Positions 15,613 to 23,127 of a stretch of 47,490 bases of DNA are shown in pieces. The DNA is from Vitreoscilla sp. (lineage in GTDB: Bacteria; Pseudomonadota; Gammaproteobacteria; Burkholderiales; Burkholderiaceae_C). A program made the translations under genes and the position numbers. The DNA is taken from contig JADMKA010000185.1 in NCBI GenBank assembly GCA_018780145.1, positions 1 through 47,490 on the forward strand, in the 5' to 3' direction. The first letter of the stretch is position 1; the number at the start of each line of letters is the position of its first letter. Below the pieces are notes generated by a model. That model searched no databases. It was given only the letters and a program-made list of their open reading frames with translations, and had not been told where the DNA came from.

Positions 15613-16682
15613 TGGCCTCCGCGCGCGGCCGCATCGCGTCGGTGGATGCCCTGCGCGGCCTCACCGTGGCCGCGATGATCCTGGTCAACAACCCAGGCGA
15701 CTGGGGGCATGTGTGGTGGCCGCTGGAACATGCGGCGTGGAACGGTTGCACCCCCACCGACCTGATCTTCCCGATGTTCCTGTTCCTGGTCGGCACCTCG
15801 CTCGCACTGGCCGGCGGGCCGCGCCTGGACAGCGGCGCCGACACCACGGCCTTGCAACGGGCCTGGCTGTGGCGTGCCGCGCGCATCGTCGGCCTCGGGC
15901 TGCTGCTGCATCTCGTGGCCCACCTGGCGCTGGGCACACCGGCGTTTCGGGTGATGGGGGTGCTGCAGCGCATCGGCCTGTGCTTCGGCGTGGTCGGCGT
16001 GGTCTACCTGCACAGCACCGCGGGCCAGCGCTGGGCCCTGTGGGCCGCGCTGCTGCTGGGCTATGGTGCGCTGCTGGCCGGCAACGGCCCCCTGACCGAG
16101 ACCGGCAGCATTGCCGCCCGATGGGATGCCCAGCTGCTGGGCCTGCACGCCTACCGCTTCGATGTCGCCACCGGCCTGGGCCACGAGCCCGAAGGCCTGC
16201 TCAGCACATTGGGCGCACTGGCCACCACCTTGCTGGGCCTGGCCTGCGGCGAATGGCTGAGGCACCGCTGCGCGCAGACTTTGGCCGTCGCTGCCGCGGC
16301 GCTGCTGCTCGGCGGCGGGCTCGCCCAGGGCTGGCTGCCCTGGAACAAGGCGCTGTGGACGCCCTCCTACGTGCTGTGGGCCGGGGGCTGGTCCTGCCTG
16401 GCGCTGCTGGCCGCGCACTTCGCCGTCGACCGGTGGGGCGCCCCGCCGATCGGGCGCCGCTTCGGGGTCAATGCCATCACCGCCTACGCCGGCGCCTGGC
16501 TGATGAGCTGCCTGCTGGACGGCAGCGGCTGGGGTGGCCCGCTCTACCGGGCCGGCTTCGCCTGGATCACCCCCTGGACCGGCCCGGTCTGGCCATCGCA
16601 CCTCTGGGCCTTGGCGGGCGTGGTGATCTGGTGGGGCGTGGTGCGCTGGATGGACTCACGCCGGCTTGTCATCACGATTTGA
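15612..16682 (+). CDS. nagX: NagX-like membrane glucosamine acetyltransferase (HGSNAT/DUF5009)
   Basis: A 356-residue polytopic membrane protein with about ten hydrophobic helices. The N-terminal part (RIASVDALRGLTVAAMILVN, then HAAWNGCTPTDLIFPMFLF) matches the start of heparan-alpha-glucosaminide N-acetyltransferase (HGSNAT). That enzyme carries acetyl from cytoplasmic acetyl-CoA across the membrane to glucosamine. H40 sits where I recall the active-site histidine of HGSNAT. In bacteria such genes accompany nag operons and are called nagX; activity is poorly defined. Periplasmic N-acetylation of glucosamine ends is a reasonable proposal. It starts within the previous stop (TGATG) and ends the operon at a family-A repeat. 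A second copy is at 34577-35716. Confidence 0.82.
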   Translation: MASARGRIASVDALRGLTVAAMILVNNPGDWGHVWWPLEHAAWNGCTPTDLIFPMFLFLVGTSLALAGGPRLDSGADTTALQRAWLWRAARIVGLGLLLHLVAHLALGTPAFRVMGVLQRIGLCFGVVGVVYLHSTAGQRWALWAALLLGYGALLAGNGPLTETGSIAARWDAQLLGLHAYRFDVATGLGHEPEGLLSTLGALATTLLGLACGEWLRHRCAQTLAVAAAALLLGGGLAQGWLPWNKALWTPSYVLWAGGWSCLALLAAHFAVDRWGAPPIGRRFGVNAITAYAGAWLMSCLLDGSGWGGPLYRAGFAWITPWTGPVWPSHLWALAGVVIWWGVVRWMDSRRLVITI

Positions 16683-16769
16683 AATGGGGCACCCGGTGCC
16701 GGGGTACCGGCCCCACCCGCCGGGCGGGTGCTCAGCCGGCTTGGGAGCGGCCCGGCGCTCGGCTGAGCG
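16682..16769 (+). repeat. Family-A structured repeat, copy A1
   Basis: About 88 bases starting directly at the nagX stop (TGA then AATGGGG). Three hairpins are visible: GGGGCACCCGGT with ACCGGCCCC, ACCCGCC-G-GGCGGGT, and GCTCAGCCG with CGGCTGAGC. It lies between converging genes. Its right end is translated on the minus strand as the last 11 residues of the DauB-like protein. Confidence 0.88.
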
Positions 16770-17658
16770 CCCTTGTGTCCAGCGCCACGCGCGCCGCCGC
16801 CAGATCCCAGGCCGCACAACCGACCGTCTTGAACAGCACCGGCCCTGCTGGCGAGCACCCACTCTCCAACACCGCCGCGAGCGATTGCACGGCGTGCCAG
16901 TCGGTGCTCGCCAGGATCAGGTCACCGGCTTCATGCCGCGCGCCATCGGGGTCGTCGACCACGCAGTGGCTGGCCCGCACCGTGGCCGCGCCGATCTCCG
17001 CGGCCGCCGGGCTGAAGGAGCCCACGGCCACCAGCAGGCGGCCCGCGTCGGCGGGCAGGTCGTAGACCGGCACCCGGCTGGTCGTGCAGGTGACGACGAC
17101 CTGGGCGCGCGAGTCCGCCGTGCTGCCGATGGCCTCGATCGGGCCCCAGGCGTTGTGCTCGGTGGCGAACCGCCGCGACGCGTCCGGCGTGCGGCCCAGC
17201 ACCTCCAACCTCACCCCGGGGTAGATCGCCCGCAGGGCCACGGCGTGCTGGGCCGCCTGGGTGCCGGTGCCGACGAGCAGCACCGTGCCCGGCGGCTCGG
17301 AGTGCAAGGCCGCGATGCCCAGCATCGACATCGCCGCCGTGCGCCGGCCGGTGACGGTGGCGCCGTCCAGCGCCAGGCGGAAGGCGCCGGTCGCCGCATC
17401 GAGCACCTGGACCCGGCCCTGGATGGTGGGCAGCCCGTGCGCGCGGTTGCCCGGCACCACCGAGACCAGCTTGTGCACACACAGGTCCGGCGCGGTGGCC
17501 AGCATCGACAGCAGCAGGCCGCCGCCCGGCATCGGCACCACCTGGCGAGGCGGGCTCGCGATCTCCTGCCGCGCCAGGCCGAGCACGGCCTCGCGCAAGG
17601 CCGCCACCAGCGGCGCGAAGGGCAGGACGGCGGTGGTCTGGGCAGGGTCGAGGGTCAT
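16732..17658 (-). CDS. Ornithine cyclodeaminase/mu-crystallin family reductase, DauB/LhpI-like
   Basis: A 308-residue NAD(P)H-dependent imino-acid reductase. Typical family features are KLVSVVPGNRAHGLPTIQG, GATVTGRRTAAMS and the Rossmann loop VGTGTQAAQHA. P. aeruginosa DauB reduces the imino/keto product of D-arginine to L-arginine; LhpI reduces pyrroline-2-carboxylate. The gene directly follows a DauA-like oxidase gene with a 4-base overlap (17655-17658), so a DauA-DauB pair is the best reading. Proline-type chemistry cannot be excluded. The last 11 residues (LSRAPGRSQAG) and the stop codon lie inside repeat A1, so the natural end was probably a little earlier. Confidence 0.8.
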   Translation of the reverse strand: MTLDPAQTTAVLPFAPLVAALREAVLGLARQEIASPPRQVVPMPGGGLLLSMLATAPDLCVHKLVSVVPGNRAHGLPTIQGRVQVLDAATGAFRLALDGATVTGRRTAAMSMLGIAALHSEPPGTVLLVGTGTQAAQHAVALRAIYPGVRLEVLGRTPDASRRFATEHNAWGPIEAIGSTADSRAQVVVTCTTSRVPVYDLPADAGRLLVAVGSFSPAAAEIGAATVRASHCVVDDPDGARHEAGDLILASTDWHAVQSLAAVLESGCSPAGPVLFKTVGCAAWDLAAARVALDTRALSRAPGRSQAG

Positions 17659-18800
17659 GGTGCCGCGGGAAGCGTGAGGCGCGGCGCGAGCAGGCCCGCA
17701 GCGAGGCCGGCCTCCTGCAGCGCGGCGGGCAGCGGCCGCCCCAGCGCGATGTGGGCGCAGGCCTCGCCCATCGCGGCCGAGGTCTGGATGCCGTAGCCGC
17801 CCTGCGCGGCGACCCAGAAGAAGCCGTCGGCATCGGGCGCGAACCCGCCGACCAGGTCGCCATCGGCGACGAAGGAGCGCAGGCCTGCCCAGGTGCGCAC
17901 CGGCCGGCGGATGCGCAGGGTCGTGGCCTGCTCGATGCGGTGGATGCCCGTGGCGATGTCGATCTCCTCGGGTTGCACATCCTGCGGCGGTACCGGATCG
18001 GCATTCGCGCAAGAGCCCAGCAGCAGGCCGGCGTCGGGCTTGAAGTAGAAGCGCTCGTCGAGGTCGATCACCATCGGCCAGCGCCGGCAATCCAGACCCT
18101 CGGGCGGTGCGAACAGAAAGGCCGAGCGGCGGCGCGGCTCGATGCCGATCGGCGCCACGCCCGCCATCGCCGCCACCTCGTCGACCCAGGCCCCGGCTGC
18201 GTTCACCAGCAAGGGCGCCCGGTAGACCCGCTCGCCGGCATCGACTGCCCAGCGCCCGGCGACCCTCGCGATGCCCCGCATCGACACCCCGCAGTGCAGG
18301 CTGCCGCCGTGCGCGCGCACACCGCGCAGGTAGCCCTGGTGCAGCCCGTGGACATCCATGTCCGAGGCGTCGGGCTGGTACAGACCCTGCCAGGCGACAT
18401 CGTCGTTCAACACCGGCACCATCGCCCGCAGCGCCGCGCCGTCGAGCAGGCGGGCATCCGGTGCCAGTGGCCGCACGGCCTCGTGCAGCGCGGCCATCTC
18501 CTCGCCTTGCGCCACGCGGCCGATGACCAACGCGCCGCGCGGGCTCAGGATGGGGTGGCTGGCGAAGCCGGGCGGCGGCGCATCGAAGAACGGTCGGCTC
18601 GCCCGTGTCAGGGCCCGCACCTGGGGCGACCCGTAGCTGGCGAAGTACAGCGCGGCAGAGCGGCCCGTCGAGTGCGCCCCGACATGGTCTTCACGTTCCA
18701 GCATCGCCACGCGCACATGGGGTGCCAGGAAGTAGCCGATGGATGCGCCGGCAATGCCGGCGCCGACCACCAGCACATCGACATCGAGGATCGGCGCCAT
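17655..18800 (-). CDS. dauA: FAD-dependent D-amino acid (D-arginine type) dehydrogenase
   Basis: A 381-residue DAO-family flavoprotein. The FAD-binding start is VLVVGAGIAGASIGYFLAP, followed by the STGRSAALY stretch. RRSAFLFAPP, FYFKPDAGLLLGSCANADP, TWAGLRSFVADGD and the C-terminal WVAAQGGYGIQTSAAMGE closely recall P. aeruginosa DauA. DauA oxidises D-Arg, D-Lys and other D-amino acids to imino acids and passes electrons to a quinone or other acceptor. I start at the ATG ending at 18800, where the Rossmann strand begins. The upstream in-frame codons are not family-like. It pairs with the following DauB-like reductase for net D-to-L conversion. Exact substrate preference is unknown. Confidence 0.83.
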   Translation of the reverse strand: MAPILDVDVLVVGAGIAGASIGYFLAPHVRVAMLEREDHVGAHSTGRSAALYFASYGSPQVRALTRASRPFFDAPPPGFASHPILSPRGALVIGRVAQGEEMAALHEAVRPLAPDARLLDGAALRAMVPVLNDDVAWQGLYQPDASDMDVHGLHQGYLRGVRAHGGSLHCGVSMRGIARVAGRWAVDAGERVYRAPLLVNAAGAWVDEVAAMAGVAPIGIEPRRRSAFLFAPPEGLDCRRWPMVIDLDERFYFKPDAGLLLGSCANADPVPPQDVQPEEIDIATGIHRIEQATTLRIRRPVRTWAGLRSFVADGDLVGGFAPDADGFFWVAAQGGYGIQTSAAMGEACAHIALGRPLPAALQEAGLAAGLLAPRLTLPAAP

Positions 18801-18942
18801 CGGGATTCTCCACGCGTCAGTGTGCACCAGGCCCGACAGCCTCCTAGGTAGGATTACCCAGCGCGGCAGGTGGAACGCCGGCTTGCGGCAGCGGCACCCG
18901 GGCCGTCCAATCAGACGCTGGTCAGACATCCGGAGCCGCCAC

Positions 18943-19779
18943 GTGGGCGCCATCATCACCGCGGACATCGGCGGCACGCATTGCCGTGCGGCACAGGTCG
19001 AGGCCGGCCGCATCACCTGGCGGGCGAGCGCTCGCACTCCGGCGTCGCAAGGGCCGCATGCCGTCATCGACACCCTGCTGGAGCTGCTGGGCCCGGTGCG
19101 TGACCGGGGCCTGCCGGTGGGTGTGGCCATCGCCGGCCAGGTGTCTGCCGGCGACGTCACGGCCGACCACCTGCTGCGCGGCTGGCACGGTTTCCCGCTC
19201 GCCGACGCACTCTCGTTGCGCCTGTCGCGTCCAGTGGCCGTCTACAACGACGCGCGCGCTGCGGCGTGGGGCGAGTACACCGCCGGGGCCGGCCGTGGTG
19301 TCGACGAGTTCCTCTTCGTCACCGTCTCCAGTGGGGTCGGCGCCGGGCTGGTGCTGCACGGCCGCCTGCACCTGGCCCGCAACGGCCTGGACGCAGAACT
19401 CGGCGAGACCCTGGCCGGCGACGGCCGCACGCTGGAAGACCATGCGTCGGGCACGGCCCTGAACCGACGCGCGGCCGCCCTCGGCCACGCCGACGGCCCC
19501 GCCCTGTGCGACGCCGCCGATGCCGGCGACCCCGCCGCCGAGGCCGCCCTGCGGCACGGCATCTGGATGCTGGCCGCCAAGCTGGCCGACCTCAGCGTGA
19601 TGCTGGGCCTGCAGCGTTGCGCGGTCGGCGGCGGCCTGGGCCTGCGGCCTGGCTACCTGGCGCGGCTGCGCGAGGCGATGCAGGCCTTGCCGGCGCGTTA
19701 CCGCTGCGAACTGGCCGCTGCCGAGCTGGGCGCCGACGCCGGCCTGCTCGGCGCTGCAGCGCTGCGGCAGCTCGCGTGA
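18943..19779 (+). CDS. ROK family sugar kinase without the zinc motif
   Basis: A 278-residue ROK protein with an ATP-binding start (TADIGGTHCRAA), the YNDARAAAWGEY segment with the likely catalytic Asp, and SSGVGAGLVLHGRLHLARNG. The usual ROK zinc signature CXCGXXGCXE is replaced by GDGRTLEDHASG, so no zinc site can form; some NanK-type kinases also lack it. It could phosphorylate ManNAc, GlcNAc or glucose. The start is GTG with GGAG 7 bases upstream. It is divergent from dauA across 142 bases. That gap contains CTGGTCAGACA (18918-18928), vaguely like the nag operator, but the match is weak. Confidence 0.82.
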   Translation: MGAIITADIGGTHCRAAQVEAGRITWRASARTPASQGPHAVIDTLLELLGPVRDRGLPVGVAIAGQVSAGDVTADHLLRGWHGFPLADALSLRLSRPVAVYNDARAAAWGEYTAGAGRGVDEFLFVTVSSGVGAGLVLHGRLHLARNGLDAELGETLAGDGRTLEDHASGTALNRRAAALGHADGPALCDAADAGDPAAEAALRHGIWMLAAKLADLSVMLGLQRCAVGGGLGLRPGYLARLREAMQALPARYRCELAAAELGADAGLLGAAALRQLA

Positions 19780-19827
19780 AGGGCGTGGGTTCCCGTATGC
19801 TCGGCAGGCGTTACTGAGAGCCCACCC

Positions 19828-21852
19828 GTGCCCACCGACACCCCGCCCTTCGTCCAGCGCCGCTGGCCCTGGTGGCTGGCATCGCTGGCGGTGACCCTCG
19901 GCCTGTTCGTCTCGACCATTCTCGGCTGGCTCTGGTACCTCGACCAACGCGACTCGCAGGAGCACCGCGCCGCACTCGACGGCCTGTGGCTCGAACAGAC
20001 CATTCGCCAGACGCTGTCACAGCATCGGAATCTGCTGGCCAACTGGGCGCACGACCTGGCGCCCGCTTCGCCGTCGGCCCTGGCGGAGTTCGGCCGCCGG
20101 ATCGACGGGTTGATGAAGGAGAACCCCTCGCTGGTGGCCATCGACTGCGTGGGCGCCGACGGCCGACGCCTGGCCGGCCTGCCCGCCTACGACCAGCGGC
20201 CGGGCCACCTGCCGCCGCTCAGCGACCCGCTGATCGCCAGCGCCGTCTCGCACGCCCAGGCGCTGGGGCGGCCGGACTACAGCCGCGTGATCGAGCAGGG
20301 TGCGCCGCTGTGGGTGCTGGCGGTGCCGATCACCGAGGACAGCCCGACCCACGGCATGTTGCTGGCCACCTACGACCTGGACCGCCTGCTCGAACAGGAA
20401 GTGCCCTGGTGGTTCGTGCAACGCTACGACCTGGCCCTGGTGGATCGCCAGAACAAGCGCCTCTCGCCGCGCGACGGCTCGCTGCCGGCCGAGGTGGCGG
20501 ATGTGCGCACGCTGGGCTTCGGCCCGGCCGACAGCGGGCTGGCCCTGTGGACCAGCCCTCGCGCCGAGGGCCACCCCTCGGCCCTGCTGGCCGGGCTGGC
20601 CGCCGCAGTGGTGACCTTCGGCGTGCTGATCATCGTGCTGTTGCGCCTGCTTCAGCGCTGGCTGCGCGAGCGGCTGTCGGCCCAGCAGGCCTTGCGCGCT
20701 GCGCTGCGCTTTCGCGAGGCGATGGAGAACTCGCTGCTCACCGCGCTGGTGGCTTTCGACCGTGACGGCCGCATCATCTACGCCAACCCCGCACTGGGGC
20801 GCATGCTGGGCGTGGAGAGCGCCTCGCTGATCGGCTGCGCAGCGCCGTTCGCCTTCTGGCCGGCCGAGCACCTGGCAGAGTGCGAGGACGCCCACCGCAC
20901 CATGATGCGCGGCGACAGCCCGGCGCATGGTCAGGCCTTGACCCTCCAGCAGGCCGACGGCGCGCTGCTGCCGGTCCGCCTGTTCGCGTCGCCGCTGGTG
21001 GACGGCGACAAGGAACCCGGTGGCTGGATGGCCTCGCTTTACGACACCACCGCCGAGCGCGACGCCGCACGTGTGGCCCGCGAACGCGACCAGCTGCTGC
21101 AGCAGACCGCGCGCCTGGCCAGCCTGGCCGAGTTCGCCTCCGGCATCGCCCACGAACTGAACCAGCCGCTGGCCGCCATCGCCAACTATTCGGCGGTGGC
21201 CGAGAACGTGCTGGCCCGACAGCCGCCGCCCTTGCGCCAGGCGGAGGAGGTGGTGGCACGCATGGGCGAGGAGGCTCGCCGCGCCGGGCGCATCGTGCAG
21301 AGCCTGCGCGGGTTCATCCAGAAGCGCCGGGTCGAGCACCGCCGCCACCGCGTTCTGGACCTGCTCACCGAGCCGCTGCTGCTGCTGGAGCCGCTGGCCC
21401 AACGCCTGCGGGTGAAAGTGCAGGTGCATGCCGGCGGTGTTCCGGCCGAGATCGATTGCGACGGCGTGATGATCGAGCAGGTGCTGCTGAACCTGGTGCG
21501 CAATGCGCTGGAAGCGCTCGATGCCGACGCCGGCCCCCTGCCGGCGGATGCGGTGACGGTGCGCCTGGACGCCAACGCCGACCACGTCCTGGTCAGCGTG
21601 GCCGACCGCGGCCACGGCATCGGGCGGCCCGACCAATTGTTCCAGCCCTTCTTCACCACCAAGAGCGACGGCATGGGCCTGGGCTTGGCGATCTGCCGCA
21701 CGGTGATCGAGAGCCACGGCGGCCGCCTCTGGGCCGAGGCGCGCGACGGCGGCGGAACCGTCTTCCACTTCCGGCTCCCGCCCGCCCGTGCGGGTGCCGA
21801 CCCGATCGACAGCCACGCGCCAGACACCGCCTCTACACTGCCCCACTCATGA
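19828..21852 (+). CDS. Membrane-bound PAS sensor histidine kinase (FixL/DctB-like)
   Basis: A 674-residue kinase. Membrane helix 1 spans about residues 16-37 and helix 2 about 250-275, enclosing a periplasmic sensor region of about 210 residues. A PAS domain follows (about 295-410, ALVAFDRDGRIIYANPALGRMLG). The phosphoacceptor is H442 in GIAHELNQPLAAI, the class found in FixL, DctB and TtrS. The ATPase domain shows the N box NLVRNALEAL (about 555), DRGHGIG and GLGLAI. The start is GTG with only weak ribosome-binding sequence. It overlaps the response-regulator ATG (ATGA, 21849-21852). The signal is unknown. Confidence 0.92.
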   Translation: MPTDTPPFVQRRWPWWLASLAVTLGLFVSTILGWLWYLDQRDSQEHRAALDGLWLEQTIRQTLSQHRNLLANWAHDLAPASPSALAEFGRRIDGLMKENPSLVAIDCVGADGRRLAGLPAYDQRPGHLPPLSDPLIASAVSHAQALGRPDYSRVIEQGAPLWVLAVPITEDSPTHGMLLATYDLDRLLEQEVPWWFVQRYDLALVDRQNKRLSPRDGSLPAEVADVRTLGFGPADSGLALWTSPRAEGHPSALLAGLAAAVVTFGVLIIVLLRLLQRWLRERLSAQQALRAALRFREAMENSLLTALVAFDRDGRIIYANPALGRMLGVESASLIGCAAPFAFWPAEHLAECEDAHRTMMRGDSPAHGQALTLQQADGALLPVRLFASPLVDGDKEPGGWMASLYDTTAERDAARVARERDQLLQQTARLASLAEFASGIAHELNQPLAAIANYSAVAENVLARQPPPLRQAEEVVARMGEEARRAGRIVQSLRGFIQKRRVEHRRHRVLDLLTEPLLLLEPLAQRLRVKVQVHAGGVPAEIDCDGVMIEQVLLNLVRNALEALDADAGPLPADAVTVRLDANADHVLVSVADRGHGIGRPDQLFQPFFTTKSDGMGLGLAICRTVIESHGGRLWAEARDGGGTVFHFRLPPARAGADPIDSHAPDTASTLPHS

Positions 21853-22502
21853 CCGCCGCCCCCTCCTCCGCCACCATCGCCCTGATCGACGACGATCCCG
21901 CCGTGAGGTGCTCGCTCGCCATGCTGCTCGAGACACGCGGCTGGGCGGCGCTCGAGTTCGAGCGGGCCCAGGATTTCCTCGACAACCAGCACCCCGAGCG
22001 CTTCCACTGCCTGATCGTCGACGTGCGGATCCCCGGCATGAGCGGGCTGGAGCTGTTCGACCTGCTCAGCCGCCAGGCCCAGCGTGAGCTGAGCTACCTG
22101 CCGCCGGTGCTCTTCCTCACCGGCCACGGCGACATCCCGATGGTCGTGCAGGCGCTGAAGCAGGGCGCGGCCGACTTCCTCGAAAAGCCGGCCGACCCGC
22201 GCACCCTGCTCGACGCCGTCGGCCGGGCCCTGGCCACAGACCGCGAGGCCCGCCGCCTGCACGAGTCACGCGCCGACCTGTTGTCGGCCATCGGCGAGCT
22301 GACACGCCGCGAACGCGAGGTACTGGGCGAAATGATCAGCGGCTACCTCAGCAAGCAGATCGCGGACCACCTCAGCATCAGCACCAAGACTGTCGAGGCA
22401 CACCGCCTTCGCATCTACCAGAAGTTCAACGTGCACTCCAACATGGAACTCGCCGCGCGCCTGCGCGAGGTGCCCCGCGCGATCTGGCAAGACCCCTCTT
22501 GA
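21849..22502 (+). CDS. FixJ/TtrR-type response regulator
   Basis: A 217-residue two-domain regulator. The receiver has acidic residues D14-D16, phospho-acceptor D58 (LIVDVRIPGMSG), FLTGHGD and LEKPAD. A LuxR-type helix-turn-helix occupies about residues 150-205 (LTRREREVLGEMISGYLSKQIADHL, STKTVEAHR). It is coupled to the histidine kinase by a 4-base overlap and is surely its partner. Its targets are unknown; the ROK kinase just upstream and the nearby sugar genes are candidates only by position. A family-A repeat follows the stop. Confidence 0.93.
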   Translation: MTAAPSSATIALIDDDPAVRCSLAMLLETRGWAALEFERAQDFLDNQHPERFHCLIVDVRIPGMSGLELFDLLSRQAQRELSYLPPVLFLTGHGDIPMVVQALKQGAADFLEKPADPRTLLDAVGRALATDREARRLHESRADLLSAIGELTRREREVLGEMISGYLSKQIADHLSISTKTVEAHRLRIYQKFNVHSNMELAARLREVPRAIWQDPS

Positions 22503-22504
22503 GG

Positions 22505-22590
22505 AATGGGGCACCCGGTGCCGGGGTACCGGCCCCACCCTCCGTGAGGGTGCGCGTCCGCTTCGGAGCGGCCGTGCGCTGGCCGCGCGT
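22505..22590 (+). repeat. Family-A structured repeat, copy A2 (divergent, with compensating changes)
   Basis: It begins 2 bases after the response-regulator stop. The first hairpin equals copy A1. The second is ACCCTC-CGT-GAGGGT, against ACCCGC-CGA-GCGGGT in A4, a paired change that keeps the stem. The third stem uses GCGCG with CGCGC instead of CTCAGCC with GGCTGAG. The right boundary is approximate. It lies between converging genes. Confidence 0.8.
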
Positions 22591-22612
22591 GGGGCACCCG
22601 CTCCACACCCTC

Positions 22613-23062
22613 TCAGTGCACCTGGCCTGCACTGATTTCCGGGAACTGCGCGGCGAACTTGCCGATCCACTCGAGCGCCGCCTCGTCGAGGCCCAGTGCC
22701 CGGCCCTCCAGCCGCAGCACCGACTGGCGGTAGTCCTCGATGTGGCAGACCTGCTCGACCATGCGGGCGCGGAAGGCGTCGTCGTCGTCGAGAAAGGTCA
22801 CGCCCAGCTCGAAACCGTCGATCTCGTGCCGCTGGCACCAGGCCACGCGGGCCCGGCCCAGGAAGGGCGGCTGCACGCAGGGAATGCGGATCTCCACCAG
22901 CGTGCCCGGGCTCAGCGCCCGCTCGCAGGCCACGGCGAGGCCGCCCTGGCTGATGTCGAGCGTGTGGACAGGCGCACCCGGCTGAGCGGCCTCCGAGGCA
23001 GCCTGCTCGCCAATGCCGATCTCGATGGGCACGTCGATGGGGTGGCGGATGAACTGGCGCAT
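22613..23062 (-). CDS. PilZ domain c-di-GMP binding protein
   Basis: A 149-residue single-domain protein. R2-QFI-R6 forms the RXXXR motif and D36-I-S-Q-G-G41 the DXSXXG motif, the two elements that bind cyclic di-GMP in PilZ domains. The stretch SPGTLVEIRIPCVQPPFLGRARVAWC is the usual beta-barrel. About 45 C-terminal residues (MVEQVCHIEDYRQSVLRLEGR onward) form a short helical extension. I start at the ATG ending at 23062, which puts the RXXXR at the extreme N terminus; the longer open frame upstream is not family-like. It could be a freestanding effector of motility or polysaccharide output. A diguanylate cyclase lies at 43588-45066 but is not linked. Confidence 0.85.
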   Translation of the reverse strand: MRQFIRHPIDVPIEIGIGEQAASEAAQPGAPVHTLDISQGGLAVACERALSPGTLVEIRIPCVQPPFLGRARVAWCQRHEIDGFELGVTFLDDDDAFRARMVEQVCHIEDYRQSVLRLEGRALGLDEAALEWIGKFAAQFPEISAGQVH

Positions 23063-23127
23063 GGCCTGGCGAGAATACGCCGGGTTCCGGCTCCGCGCAT
23101 CCCCCTCGCATGAAAGCGCCGGGGCGC

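Noticed and set aside
18918-18928. CTGGTCAGACA before the ROK kinase as another nag-type operator
   Set aside because: Only one half-site, no phased partner and a different centre; chance is a sufficient explanation.
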